64,000 nt of DNA from Humibacter ginsenosidimutans. Lineage in GTDB: Bacteria; Actinomycetota; Actinomycetes; Actinomycetales; Microbacteriaceae. Location: NCBI RefSeq assembly GCF_007859675.1, contig NZ_CP042305.1:2604001-2668000 (forward strand), read 5' to 3'. The position numbers were made by a program, and so were the translations under genes. The notes below the pieces were generated by a model. The model did not search any database. It had not been told where the DNA came from and was given only the letters and a program-made list of their open reading frames with translations. Shown here in pieces: positions 46,848-55,884 of the stretch (its first letter is position 1; every line of letters begins with the position of its first letter).

Positions 46848-48215
46848 TCAGGCCGTCTCCTTCAGGTCCAGCGTGGGCGTCGGGCGACGGAAGAGGCGCG
46901 TGACGATGAGAAGAATGATGAAGCCGATCACCAGCCACGACAGGCCGATGATGAACGTGATGCCCGACAGGCTCGTCCACAGCCAGATCGTGAGCGCGAA
47001 GCCCACGAGCGGCAAGACGAGATTGTTCAGCCACGCCCAGCCGCCGCGCTCCTTCGCCCTGATGTAGAAGTGCACGAAGACCGACAGGTTCACCATCGAG
47101 AACGCGATGAGCGCGCCGAAGCTGATCATGTTCGACAGGGTCGCGAGGTCGATGAAGACGGCACCGAGCGACACGACGGACACGATCAGGATCGCGATGG
47201 TCGGCGTGCCGAACCGCACGCTCAGGCGGCCGAAGATGCGACGCGGCAGCACGCCGTCACGGCCCATGGCGAAGAGGATGCGCGCGACGGACGCCTGCGA
47301 CGTCAGCGCGGACCCGGCCGCCCCCGCGACGTACGCGGCGATGAAGAACACGCTGAGCCACTGCGCTGCCGCGCTGATCACCGGCACGCTCGCCGAATCC
47401 GGGTGGGCGAAGTGCGTCGCCGGGTACACGAGCTGTGCCGCGTAGGACAGCACGATGAAGAGGATGCCGGCGGCCAGCGTGCAGATCATGATCGCGCGCG
47501 GAACGTCGCGCGAGGCATCCTTCGCCTCCTCCGCGAGCGTGGAGACGGAGTCGAAACCGAGGAACGACAGTGCGAGGATCGCGGCCCCGTTGAACACCGG
47601 GCCGGCGCCCGTCACGCTGCCGTCGCCGGTGAATGGCGCCAGCACGTTGGCGTGATGGCCCGCCGCGTTGCTGAACGCGAACACGACGAAGAGCACGCAG
47701 AAGATGGCCTGCACCGCGATGATCACGAAGTTCGCGCGCGCCACCGAGATGATGCCGATGACGTTCAGCACCGTGACGATCACGATGCAGACGACGATCC
47801 ACACCCACTGCGGCACCGCGGGGACGTACTGGTTCAGGTAGATGCCGATGACGAGGTAGTTGATCATCGGCAGGAACAGATAGTCGAGCAGCAGTGCCCA
47901 CCCGGTGAGGAACCCGATGGCACCGCCGAACGTCTGCTGCGAGTACATGTACGCCGAGCCCGCGTAGGGGTAAGCGACGGTCATGCGCGCATACGACCGT
48001 GCGGTGAAGAGCATGACCACCAGCACGACCAGGTAGGAGTCGACGAGCCGTCCGCCCGTGAGCTGCGTGACGATGCCGTACGTGGTGAACACGGTGAGCG
48101 GCACCATGTAGACCAGGCCGAACAGCACGAGCGACGGCGTGCCGAGCACGCGCTTGAAACGTCCTCCCGTCACGCGGGCTGTGGCCTGGGTCGGTGTGGC
48201 GAGATTGTCACTCAT
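46848..48215 (-). CDS. APC-superfamily amino acid/polyamine permease
   Basis: 455-residue amino acid/polyamine permease with about 12 membrane helices. Features: helix-1 break [34 protein letters not shown], and [27 protein letters not shown]. The pattern is close to the putrescine importer group (PuuP/PlaP) but the substrate cannot be fixed. The start overlaps the amidohydrolase stop by 8 bp, so transport and hydrolysis are probably coupled. Confidence 0.88.
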   Translation of the reverse strand: MSDNLATPTQATARVTGGRFKRVLGTPSLVLFGLVYMVPLTVFTTYGIVTQLTGGRLVDSYLVVLVVMLFTARSYARMTVAYPYAGSAYMYSQQTFGGAIGFLTGWALLLDYLFLPMINYLVIGIYLNQYVPAVPQWVWIVVCIVIVTVLNVIGIISVARANFVIIAVQAIFCVLFVVFAFSNAAGHHANVLAPFTGDGSVTGAGPVFNGAAILALSFLGFDSVSTLAEEAKDASRDVPRAIMICTLAAGILFIVLSYAAQLVYPATHFAHPDSASVPVISAAAQWLSVFFIAAYVAGAAGSALTSQASVARILFAMGRDGVLPRRIFGRLSVRFGTPTIAILIVSVVSLGAVFIDLATLSNMISFGALIAFSMVNLSVFVHFYIRAKERGGWAWLNNLVLPLVGFALTIWLWTSLSGITFIIGLSWLVIGFIILLIVTRLFRRPTPTLDLKETA

Positions 48216-49833
48216 GCGCGCTGAACTCCCGGATTCCCCGCAGATAGGTGGCCCGCACGGCGTTGTGCGGCAGGTCGGCTCCCGACGCGCGGCGAGGATC
48301 CCGCGCCAGGTGGACGAGGTCGGCGCTGGCGCCGGGGGCGATCACGCCCCACGGCACCTCGGCGCGGTCGCCGAACGCCTGCAGGGCGACACACGTCGAA
48401 TAGGAGTGCAGCGTCTCGTCGACGGTCAGCAGTTCGTGCGGCGTCCAACCGCCCTGCGGATCGCCGTCCTCCGTCTGCCTCGTCGCCGCGACGGCCATGC
48501 CCTCGCGCGGGTCGCCCGACGAGACCGGCCAGTCGGAGCCGTGCGACAGAACAGCGCCCGAATCGAGGATGCTCCGCATCTGGTACTGCCTGTCGGCGCG
48601 CTCCTGTCCGAGCCGCGGCACCGTGAGCACCGTCATCAGCGCGTCGAGCTGGGCCCAGAGCGGCTGCATGCACGCGATGACGCCGAGCTCGGCGAACCGC
48701 CGGAGGTCGGCGGGGTCGACCAGCTGCGCATGGGCGATGACCGGACGGCGGTCTCGCGGACCGTTCGCGGCGATGGCACCCTCGATGGCATCCAGCGCCT
48801 GCCGAACCGCCGCGTCGCCGATGGCATGGATGTGGATCTGGAAGCCGGCGGCGTCGACCGCACGCACGGCATCCGCCAGTGCTGTGCCGCTGCCCCAGAC
48901 CTGCATTCCGTGCCGGTGCAGGCCGGAGCAATACGGTTCGAGCAGCGCGCCCGTCTCGTTCTCGACGACGCCGTCGGCGAAGAACTTGACCGTGTTCGCG
49001 GTGAGAAGAGGGTTGCCGACAGCCGCCACCCGCTCGCGCGCCGCGATCATCTGCTGCAGCTGCTGCGCGAACATCCTCGGGTCGGCGTAGAGCGCCAGGT
49101 TGAACCGCATCGTCAGCAGGTCGCGGGAGGCGGCCTCCACGTAGGTGTCGACGTCGAGCGGCTCGACCCAGGCATCCTGAACCCACGTGACGCCGCGGGA
49201 GAGGTAGTAGTCGGAGGCCACCCCGATGGCCTCGATCCGCTGCTCGATCGGCCGCTCGGGGGCGACATTCATCACCAGGTCGACGGCGCCCCACTCGCGC
49301 AGCGTGCCGAGGGGCGTGCCGTCGTCGCGGTGCGGGATCTCGCCGAGCACGGGGTCAGGGGTGGTCGCGTCGATGCCGGCGAGCTCGAGAGCCTTCGAGT
49401 TGACCCACACGGTGTGGTAATCCCAGGCCCGCAGCACGACAGGGCGATCGGAGACCGCCTCGTCGAGCCAGCGCGCGTCGAACAGGCCGGACTCGGCGAG
49501 GCTGCTGTCGTAGGAGCCGCCGAAGATCCAGGGCAGCTCGGGATGCTCGTCGGCGTACCGCTTCACCGCGGCGACGGCCTCGGCGATGGTCTCGGTGCGC
49601 ACCTGCGGTCCCTGCGACTCGAGGCCGCCCTGCAGAGGATGCGCGTGGCCGTCGCCGAAGGACGCCATCACGAATCCGCCGTCAAGGTCGACGGTCTCGA
49701 CATCGTCACCGGCGAGCCGAACGGCCGTCTCGTCGAACGCGGTGATCCTGCCGTCCGTCACGAGCAGGGCGTGCGCGTCGGGCTCATGCGGACCGCGCCG
49801 GATCGTGCCGTTCCGGAAGAGGATTCCCACCAC
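48208..49833 (-). CDS. YtcJ-like amidohydrolase
   Basis: 541-residue metal-dependent amidohydrolase of the YtcJ (amidohydrolase-3) group. GDGHAH (HxH metal ligands, residues about 63-68), HIHAIGDAAVRQALDAI, VIAHAQLVDPADL and SHGSDWPVSSGDPREGMAVA carry the other ligands and the catalytic Asp. Cytoplasmic. A GTG at 49831-49833 with AGAGAGG upstream is the best start; the next codon is also GTG. Members hydrolyse amides such as N-substituted formamides; the co-encoded permease suggests an imported amide or polyamine derivative. Confidence 0.87.
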   Translation of the reverse strand: MVGILFRNGTIRRGPHEPDAHALLVTDGRITAFDETAVRLAGDDVETVDLDGGFVMASFGDGHAHPLQGGLESQGPQVRTETIAEAVAAVKRYADEHPELPWIFGGSYDSSLAESGLFDARWLDEAVSDRPVVLRAWDYHTVWVNSKALELAGIDATTPDPVLGEIPHRDDGTPLGTLREWGAVDLVMNVAPERPIEQRIEAIGVASDYYLSRGVTWVQDAWVEPLDVDTYVEAASRDLLTMRFNLALYADPRMFAQQLQQMIAARERVAAVGNPLLTANTVKFFADGVVENETGALLEPYCSGLHRHGMQVWGSGTALADAVRAVDAAGFQIHIHAIGDAAVRQALDAIEGAIAANGPRDRRPVIAHAQLVDPADLRRFAELGVIACMQPLWAQLDALMTVLTVPRLGQERADRQYQMRSILDSGAVLSHGSDWPVSSGDPREGMAVAATRQTEDGDPQGGWTPHELLTVDETLHSYSTCVALQAFGDRAEVPWGVIAPGASADLVHLARDPRRASGADLPHNAVRATYLRGIREFSAHE

Positions 49834-49961
49834 TGCCTGCCTCTCTGCGCCCGCAGCGCCGCGGGCCGGCGATGCGAACCTACACCCGTGCGCCACGCCG
49901 ATCGGCGGGCGGCACCTGTTCCGGTCAGGGTGTCCGAAGCGGGGGCGTCAGCAGGACATCT

Positions 49962-49998
49962 GCGCCGACAACGGTCCACAACGGCGTGTTGTCGGCGC
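49962..49998 (-). terminator. Terminator after zur
   Basis: 11-bp perfect stem GCGCCGACAAC / GTTGTCGGCGC with a 15-base loop, 44 bp after the zur stop and upstream of the amidohydrolase on the minus strand. Confidence 0.65.
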
Positions 49999-50041
49999 GG
50001 GCGCGCGGACCGTCATGCCCGCGGGCGGCCCCCGACACGGG

Positions 50042-50440
50042 TCATCGGGCGGTGGATGCCTGCGAGCACTTCGCACACAGGCCGAACACGTCGACGACGT
50101 GGCGGGCATCCGTGAAGCCGTGCTCCGAGGCGACGCGCTGCGCCCACTGCTCCACGTCATCCGCGCCGATCTCCACCGTGAGCCCGCAGCGGCGGCAGAT
50201 GAGGTGGTGGTGATGGCCGGTCGTGGAGCAGGCGCGGTAGATGGCCTCGCCCTCCGGCGACTGCAGCGAGTCGGCCTCGCCCTCCGCGGCGAGGTCGGCG
50301 AGCGCGCGGTACACGGTGGCCAGTCCGATCGTGGATCCGTGCTCGCGCAGCCCGGTGTGCAGGCTCTGCGCGCTCACGAACCCCTCGTTGGATGCCAGCG
50401 CCTCACGCACCGCCTCCCGCTGCCAGGTGTTGCGCTTCAC
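50042..50440 (-). CDS. zur: Fur-family regulator, probably Zur
   Basis: 132-residue Fur-family repressor. Winged helix: NTWQREAVREALASNEGFVS and GSTIGLATVYRALADLAAEG. Metal-binding part: HHHHLICRRCGLTVEI and the second pair LCAKC, forming the structural zinc site. The GTG start at 50438-50440 overlaps the TGA of the permease gene. Its position as last gene of a zinc-type ABC operon, and a Zur-box-like site before znuA, identify it as Zur rather than Fur; this last step is inference. Confidence 0.88.
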   Translation of the reverse strand: MKRNTWQREAVREALASNEGFVSAQSLHTGLREHGSTIGLATVYRALADLAAEGEADSLQSPEGEAIYRACSTTGHHHHLICRRCGLTVEIGADDVEQWAQRVASEHGFTDARHVVDVFGLCAKCSQASTAR

Positions 50441-51456
50441 ACGGCATCCACTCCCGTGCGCGTCTCTGCCGCGGCGGCCGCCACGCCGGCCGAGACGGGC
50501 TCGCCGGCGGCGCGCGTCTCGACGGCCGCGCCGAGCGCCGGGTGGGCGACGACGGGCATCCTGCCGCTCACGCCGCGCCGCTTGCGACCCCAGGCGATGA
50601 GCCGGCACACCACGTAGATGAGGAACGAGATGGTCGTCACGTAGGGGCTGATCGGCACGCTGCCGCCGAGCGCGAGCATGATGCCGCCGACCATCGAGAC
50701 CACGGCGAACAGCACGCTGAGCAGTGGAACCTTCAGCGGCGACGACGACACCTTGAGCGCGGCGGCGGCGGGCGTGACGAGGATCGAGAGCACGAGCAGC
50801 GCGCCGACGATCTGCACGGAGACCGCGACGGCGAGGCCGAGCAGCAGCATGAAGACGATCGACAGCGAGCGCGTCGGCACGCCGCGGGCGGCGGCGACGT
50901 CGGCGTCGAGGCTCGCGAAGGTGAGAGGACGCCACACCACCAGAAGCCCCACGAGCACGATGACCGAGATGGTGAGCAGAGCGCCGATCTGCGGGGTGTC
51001 GATCGCCACGATCTGTCCGGTGAGCAGGCCGAACTTGTTCGCCGACCGCCCCGGGTAGAGGGCGAGGCACAGGATGCCGAGACCGAGTCCGAACGGCATC
51101 AGCACGGCGGTGATCGAGTTGCGTTCCCTGGCCCGCGAACCGAGCACCCCGATCAACAGCGCCGCGATCAGCGAGCCCACGATGGAGCCCTCCACCACAC
51201 CGACGCCGAGCAGAAGGCCGGCGGATGCCCCGGCGAACGAGAGCTCGCTGATGCCGTGCACCGCGAACGCCATGTCGCGCGACATGACGAACACGCCGAT
51301 CAGCCCGCCGACGACGCCGAGCAACGCACCGGCGAGGATCGAGTTCTGCAGCAGCACGACGAGCTGGCCGTAGTCGGTGAAGTTGAAGATCTGGCCCCAC
51401 CAGCCGGGGGCGTCCGTCATCGCCAGAGACGTGAGGGTGAGAGACGCGAGAGTCAT
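50437..51456 (-). CDS. znuB: Zinc/manganese ABC transporter permease
   Basis: 339-residue ABC-3 family permease (ZnuB/TroC type). About eight or nine helices run from residue 30 to about 285; SRDMAFAVHGISELSFAGAS and QIVGALLVLSILVTPAAAAL are family signatures. The last 50 residues form a cytoplasmic, Ala-rich tail of unknown role, longer than usual. It overlaps both neighbours by 3-4 bp (ATGA with the ATPase, GTGA with zur). Confidence 0.92.
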   Translation of the reverse strand: MTLASLTLTSLAMTDAPGWWGQIFNFTDYGQLVVLLQNSILAGALLGVVGGLIGVFVMSRDMAFAVHGISELSFAGASAGLLLGVGVVEGSIVGSLIAALLIGVLGSRARERNSITAVLMPFGLGLGILCLALYPGRSANKFGLLTGQIVAIDTPQIGALLTISVIVLVGLLVVWRPLTFASLDADVAAARGVPTRSLSIVFMLLLGLAVAVSVQIVGALLVLSILVTPAAAALKVSSSPLKVPLLSVLFAVVSMVGGIMLALGGSVPISPYVTTISFLIYVVCRLIAWGRKRRGVSGRMPVVAHPALGAAVETRAAGEPVSAGVAAAAAETRTGVDAV

Positions 51457-52466
51457 AGAACCGTCCTCACCGCCTCGGTGTCGTGCTCGGGGTCGTGGTG
51501 CTCGTCGTGGTGGGCGTGCGGTCCGTCGGGATGCCCGCCCGGGGCATCCGAGGTGCCGACCACCACGATGCGACCCCGCGTGCGGATGACGTCGACCGGC
51601 GAGCCGTACAGCTCGCTGAGCACCTCGCTGCGCAGCACCTGGTCGGGCGTGCCGATGCGGAACGTGCCGCCCGCGAGGTAGAGCACGCGGTCGACGAGGT
51701 CGAGCACCGGGTTGATGTCGTGCGTCACGAAAAGCACGCCGAGCTGACGCTCGCGACGGTGCCGGTCGATCAGCTCGCTCACTCCGCGCTGGTGCGTGAG
51801 GTCGAGCGAGAGCAGCGGCTCGTCGCAGAGCAGCAGCCGCGGATCGCCGGCGAGAGCCTGGCCGACGCGCAGCCTCTGCTGCTCGCCGCCGGAGAGCATC
51901 GAGATCGGAACCTTCGCGTACGGAGTCGCGCCGACGGCATCCAGCAGATCTTCGATGCGCTCGCGGCGCTTCTTCGACGGCCAGGGAACGCCCCAGCGAT
52001 GCCCGTCGACACCGAGCCCGACGAGGTCCCGGGCGCGCAGCGGCGTGCCCTCATCGGCGAGCTTCTGCTGCGGGATGTAGCCGATGCGCCGGTTGCCGCG
52101 TGTCACCGGCTCGCCGAGAAAGTCCACGCTGCCGGCCTGCAGGCGCTGCTGCCCGAGGATGACCTTGAGCAGGCTGGTCTTTCCCGACCCGTTCGCGCCG
52201 AGCACCGCGATGAACTCGCCGGCGTGCACGTCGAGGTCGAGGCCCGACCACAGTGTGCGGTCGGCGAAGCCGAGCGTGGCATCGCGCAGGCTGAGCACCG
52301 TCTCGAGGGATGCCGCCGGCGCGTCGAGTGCATCGGGGCGCGGCCCCTCGACTCGCTCTGCTCGCTCAGGGGGCGTCGCGCCGTGCGCGCCCTCGACCGG
52401 CGAGGAGCGCGGCGGCTGCTCGGGGAGCCCAGCCTCGGACGGATCTGCCTGCACGGTCTCCATCAT
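51453..52466 (-). CDS. znuC: Zinc/manganese ABC transporter ATP-binding protein with His-rich tail
   Basis: 337-residue ATPase of the ZnuC/AztA type. A 55-residue Pro/Ala-rich leader precedes the ABC domain; it contains PERAERVEGP, a stretch matching a dispersed DNA repeat. Walker A is GANGSGKTS, signature LSGGEQQRLRVGQAL, Walker B LLCDEPLLSLD, and FVTHDINPVLDLVD carries the switch histidine. The C-terminus is His-rich (GGHPDGPHAHHDEHHDPEHD), a probable metal-sensing or storage tail. The start overlaps the znuA stop (ATGA). Confidence 0.92.
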   Translation of the reverse strand: MMETVQADPSEAGLPEQPPRSSPVEGAHGATPPERAERVEGPRPDALDAPAASLETVLSLRDATLGFADRTLWSGLDLDVHAGEFIAVLGANGSGKTSLLKVILGQQRLQAGSVDFLGEPVTRGNRRIGYIPQQKLADEGTPLRARDLVGLGVDGHRWGVPWPSKKRRERIEDLLDAVGATPYAKVPISMLSGGEQQRLRVGQALAGDPRLLLCDEPLLSLDLTHQRGVSELIDRHRRERQLGVLFVTHDINPVLDLVDRVLYLAGGTFRIGTPDQVLRSEVLSELYGSPVDVIRTRGRIVVVGTSDAPGGHPDGPHAHHDEHHDPEHDTEAVRTVL

Positions 52467-53401
52467 CGCGACTTCTTCAGCGCTGCGCCGATGTTGTCGA
52501 GGTTGCTGCGCATCCAGGTGAGGTACGTCTTGCCCTCTGGCAACGTCTCGGTGACCGGAACGACGGGAACGTCGTTCGCCTTCGCCGCGTCGAGCACCTG
52601 CTGCGTCTCGGCGCCGGTCGTCTGCTCGTTGTACGCGAGCAGGGCCACCTTGTGGCCGGAGAACAGCGCGAGCGTCTCGCGCAGCACGGCGGGCGCGACG
52701 TCGGAGTCGTTCTCGATCGCCTCGCTGAACTTCTCCGGCGTCTTGTCGACGAGTCCGATGGCGTTCAGCATGTAGAGCGGAACGGGCTCGGTGATGGCGG
52801 CGCCCTTGCCCGCGTAGCTCTGCTTCAGCTGGGCCTCGAGGTCGGTGAGCTGGGCGACGGATGCCTCGAACTTCTTCGCGTTCGACTCGAACGTGCCGGC
52901 ATCCTTCGGTCTGGCCTTCGAGTAGGCGGCGACCAGCTTCTGCGCCACTTTGTCGACGGTCGGGAAGTCGTACCAGAGGTGCTCGTTGAAGTCGCCGTCC
53001 GAGGGGTGCTGGTCGTAGCCGGAGATGTCGGCTGCCGTCAACACGACGGGCTTCGTGGGCACGGCCTTCAGCATGTCGCCGACGAAGTCGTCGTAGCCGC
53101 CGCCGTTGACGACGACGATCTCGGCCTTGGAGAGGGCGAGCTGGTTCTGGCCGCTGGCCTGGTATTCGTGCGGATCCTTGTTGGGGTCGTCGATGATCGA
53201 CGTCACCGAGACGTCGTCGCCGCCGATCTGCTCTGCGATGTCGCCCCACACGTTGGTGGAGGCGACGACCCGGATCGGGCCGGACGCGGGGTCGCTCGAC
53301 GCCGTGCCCGCGCCGGAGGCCGTGGTGGAGCATCCGGCGAGAGCGAGGGTGGCGACCGCGACGGCGGCGATGGTGGTGGAGATGAAGACGGAGCGCTTCA
53401 T
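52463..53401 (-). CDS. znuA: Zinc-binding ABC transporter lipoprotein
   Basis: 312-residue cluster A-I metal-binding protein (ZnuA/TroA family), anchored by a lipobox LAGC. Metal ligands lie in DPHEYQ, NEHLWYD and the C-terminal half (FSGHKVALLAYNEQTTGAE). The His-rich loop between the first two ligands, common in ZnuA, is missing. ATG at 53399-53401. First gene of znuA-znuC-znuB-zur; a Zur-box-like palindrome sits 100 bp upstream. Confidence 0.92.
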   Translation of the reverse strand: MKRSVFISTTIAAVAVATLALAGCSTTASGAGTASSDPASGPIRVVASTNVWGDIAEQIGGDDVSVTSIIDDPNKDPHEYQASGQNQLALSKAEIVVVNGGGYDDFVGDMLKAVPTKPVVLTAADISGYDQHPSDGDFNEHLWYDFPTVDKVAQKLVAAYSKARPKDAGTFESNAKKFEASVAQLTDLEAQLKQSYAGKGAAITEPVPLYMLNAIGLVDKTPEKFSEAIENDSDVAPAVLRETLALFSGHKVALLAYNEQTTGAETQQVLDAAKANDVPVVPVTETLPEGKTYLTWMRSNLDNIGAALKKSR

Positions 53402-53500
53402 GGAGGGGGATACCTGTCTAAGTCGCGCAGATGTGGATGTCCGGTGCGGCTTTCCGCACCCATCCGACGGTCGATGGCGCGACTGGCACCGACCGCTTAT

Positions 53501-53515
53501 TGATAATGATACTCA
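53501..53515. promoter_or_regulatory. Zur-box-like operator before znuA
   Basis: TGATAATGATACTCA fits the actinobacterial Zur pattern TGAnAATGATnnTCA and extends to the partly palindromic TTGATAATGATACTCAA. It is the only such A/T-rich site in this GC-rich region and overlaps plausible minus-strand promoter hexamers, so zinc-loaded Zur would repress the operon. Confidence 0.7.
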
Positions 53516-53572
53516 ACAGCAACAAGGAATGCGACACGGGTCTGCAGGGCGCGCGCATCGCTGCGCCCCACC

Positions 53573-53632
53573 GCACTGCACCCCCGGCGCGCTGCACCCC
53601 CACCGCGCTGCACCCCCGGCGCGCTGCACCGC
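53573..53632. repeat. 16-bp tandem repeat
   Basis: Four units of G-C-(A/G)-CTGCACCCCC(A/G)-type sequence start at 53573, 53589, 53605 and 53621, the last running into the first arm of the REP-like doublet. Confidence 0.8.
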
Positions 53633-53772
53633 TGTCCCTTCGTGTCGCCTCACCGCTACTTGGGCGACACAAAGGGACCGGTGCCGGCGACGAAGCCGGG
53701 GACGGCCAACCCCGACTCCGCTGTCCCTTCGTGTCGGGTCATCGGCCGACAGGCGACACGAAGGGACAGCCG
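53629..53772. repeat. REP-like hairpin doublet, family A copy 2
   Basis: Two hairpins with arms CCGCTGTCCCTTCGTGTCG and GGCGACACGAAGGGACAG: the first at 53629-53680 (right arm has one change), the second at 53718-53772. The arm sequence and the doublet structure match the element at 4127-4264, 49 kb away. Lies between divergent znuA and the exonuclease gene. Confidence 0.8.
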
Positions 53773-53833
53773 AACGTCTGGCGACGTTGGCGCACCACCG
53801 GCCGACGTCGCCGGCGGGTGCGAGGATCGACGC

Positions 53834-54781
53834 ATGGGCCGACTGATGCTGCTCGACACCGCTTCGCTGTACTTCCGCGCGTTCTACGGCGTGCCCGAGA
53901 GCGTGACCGCGCCGGACGGGATGCCGGTGAACGGCATCCGCGGGCTGCTCGACATCATCGCGAAGCTGGTGCACGACTACGAGCCGACCGCCCTTGTCGC
54001 GTGCTGGGACGACGACTGGCGGCCGCGCTGGCGCGTGGACCTCATTCCGGAGTACAAGGCGCATCGGGTCGCACAGCTGGTGCCGGGCGGCGTCGACGTC
54101 GAAGACACCCCTGCCGGGCTGGTGCGGCAGGTGCCGGTGATCCGCGAGCTGCTGGGCGAGCTCGGCATCGCGGTGGTCGGCGCCGAGCAGGCGGAGGCCG
54201 ACGACGTGATCGGATGCCTCGCCCGCCGCGCTGCGCACGCCCCGACCCCGATGCCGGTCGATGTCGTCACCGGCGACCGCGACCTGTTCCAGCTCGTCGA
54301 TGACACCACGGCTGTTCGCATCATCTACACGGCCCGCGGCATGAGCAAGCTCGAGCTCGTGACGGATGCCGTCGTCGAGGCCAAGTACGGCATTTCGCCC
54401 GGGCAGTACGCGGCGTTCGCGGCCATGCGCGGCGACCCGTCTGACGGGCTGCCGGGTGTCGCCGGCGTCGGCGAGAAGACCGCGACGGGGCTGCTGCGGG
54501 AGTACGGCGACCTGCAGGGCATCCTCTCGGCGGCGGCGGACTCGAGCGTCGCGATGGCGGCTGGCGTGCGAGCCAAGCTGACGGCATCCACGGAGTATCT
54601 GGATCGCGCGATGCCCGCCATCGCTGTGGGAGAGCGGGTGGAGCTGCCCGAGGTGGACGGAACGCTGCGGGCGCTGGATGCCGCGCAGCTGGCATCCGTG
54701 CGCGCCCTCGGCGAGCGCTACAACCTCGGCGGCTCGCTCGACCGCGCGCTGAAGGCGCTCGAGTCCGCGGCTCAGCACTGA
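53834..54781 (+). CDS. 5'-3' exonuclease
   Basis: 315-residue stand-alone FEN/PolA-N-type nuclease. Conserved acidic residues: LMLLDTASLYFRAFYG, ACWDDDWRPRWRVDL, AEADDVIGCLA and VTGDRDLFQLVDD; the helix-hairpin-helix is DGLPGVAGVGEKTATGLL. The polymerase part is absent, as expected for this family, so it removes flaps or RNA primers. The ATG at 53834 gives MGRLMLLDTAS; CGAGGA is upstream. Its promoter lies in or after the repeat-rich region. Confidence 0.92.
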   Translation: MGRLMLLDTASLYFRAFYGVPESVTAPDGMPVNGIRGLLDIIAKLVHDYEPTALVACWDDDWRPRWRVDLIPEYKAHRVAQLVPGGVDVEDTPAGLVRQVPVIRELLGELGIAVVGAEQAEADDVIGCLARRAAHAPTPMPVDVVTGDRDLFQLVDDTTAVRIIYTARGMSKLELVTDAVVEAKYGISPGQYAAFAAMRGDPSDGLPGVAGVGEKTATGLLREYGDLQGILSAAADSSVAMAAGVRAKLTASTEYLDRAMPAIAVGERVELPEVDGTLRALDAAQLASVRALGERYNLGGSLDRALKALESAAQH

Positions 54782-54908
54782 GTGCCCATCTCCTCCTCAC
54801 CGGCACCCTTCGTCGCCGGGTCGCGCGTCGCGTGGGCGACGCGCGCGGCGCATCGCAGGCCCCGCGGCGGACCGCGTCGGGAGTGCGAGCCGCCGGGATA
54901 ATGGCCGG

Positions 54909-55715
54909 ATGAGTTCGCCCTCCGAAGAGACTTCGACAGTCCCGGCATCCAGTCCGCTGCGTCTCTGCTTCAGCGCCCCGGCCATCGCCGTGCTCGTGGT
55001 GGGCGTCATCGCCACCGTCATCGGAGAGTTCCTCGCCATCCCGGATGACCAGGGCGAGACCGTGTGGGGATACCTGCCTTTCGCCGGGCCCGTGCTCGCC
55101 GGGGTGTTCGGCGTGCTTCAGCCGCTCTGGCGCGGTGGCCGCGACGTGCAGGCGTTCACCGTGCCGATGTTCCTGCTGCCCTTCGTGGCCGCCGTTGTCT
55201 GTTCCGCCGCCTCCTTGATCGTGTGGGTGCTGCCGGCGTTCCAGAACGCCCTCGCCGTCGTCCTCGCACGAGATCCCTGGCACTACTGGTACGACGGCGG
55301 GCCGGTGTGGATGCCGATCCTCCTCGTCGGATATGCGGTCGGCCTGATCGCCGCGGCGATCGTGTGGATCGGAGTCTCCATTCCGGTCATGGCCATCGCC
55401 CGCACCCGCGATTTCGTCGAGCTCAACATGCTCGATCCCGACCCGCGCTATCTTCGACGGGCACGCATATCGGGGGTGGCCACTTCGGTGATGCTGCTCG
55501 GGATCGTCGCGATGGTGACGTGCTTCGTGCTCGGCCATCCCGGGTTCGGATGGCTGTTCGTCGTGGTGGTGATCGCCGCGGCCGTCACTGTGGTCGCGAC
55601 GCAGCGCGTCGATCGCAAGCGCCGGTCGGCGGCGCTCGGCGAGCTTCTCGTCGGCATCGAGACCCCGCGCCACGAGTCGGCGCACAAACCGGGAGCTCGG
55701 CGCACCGATACGTGA
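54909..55715 (+). CDS. Hypothetical membrane protein
   Basis: 268 residues with six or so hydrophobic segments (about 22-43, 55-72, 83-110, 132-155, 192-213, 215-232) and short basic ends. No family recognised. The coding frame is coherent, GC-rich at third positions and starts 127 bp after the exonuclease gene, probably with its own promoter. Convergent with the dehydrogenase operon. Confidence 0.7.
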   Translation: MSSPSEETSTVPASSPLRLCFSAPAIAVLVVGVIATVIGEFLAIPDDQGETVWGYLPFAGPVLAGVFGVLQPLWRGGRDVQAFTVPMFLLPFVAAVVCSAASLIVWVLPAFQNALAVVLARDPWHYWYDGGPVWMPILLVGYAVGLIAAAIVWIGVSIPVMAIARTRDFVELNMLDPDPRYLRRARISGVATSVMLLGIVAMVTCFVLGHPGFGWLFVVVVIAAAVTVVATQRVDRKRRSAALGELLVGIETPRHESAHKPGARRTDT

Positions 55716-55755
55716 CCGAGCTCATCCTCCTGCCGGCCCGCACTCCCGCGGATCC

Positions 55756-55841
55756 TGTGCCGGAAATCGGACTTGTGCCGGGAGGGTCGGCGTGTCGGGC
55801 CGCCGCCACGGCGTGTCGCGCAGAACTCCGATTTTCAGCAC
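55756..55841. repeat. Imperfect inverted repeat between convergent genes
   Basis: TGTGCCGGAAATCGGA (55756-55771) and TCCGATTTTCAGCAC (55827-55841) are complementary over most bases, with a 55-base loop. It may stop transcription from both sides or be a degraded repeat. Confidence 0.5.
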
Positions 55842-55884
55842 GCCCACTGCGGCGCGCCGGGCGGGGACCGGCGCGCAAGACAAC

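Noticed and set aside
46530..48224. 564-residue plus-strand frame opposite the permease
   Set aside because: Charged, repetitive Asp/His/Arg product typical of antisense frames in GC-rich DNA.
48139..50115. 658-residue plus-strand frame opposite the amidohydrolase
   Set aside because: Antisense of a clear enzyme gene; low-complexity Arg/Gly/Val product.
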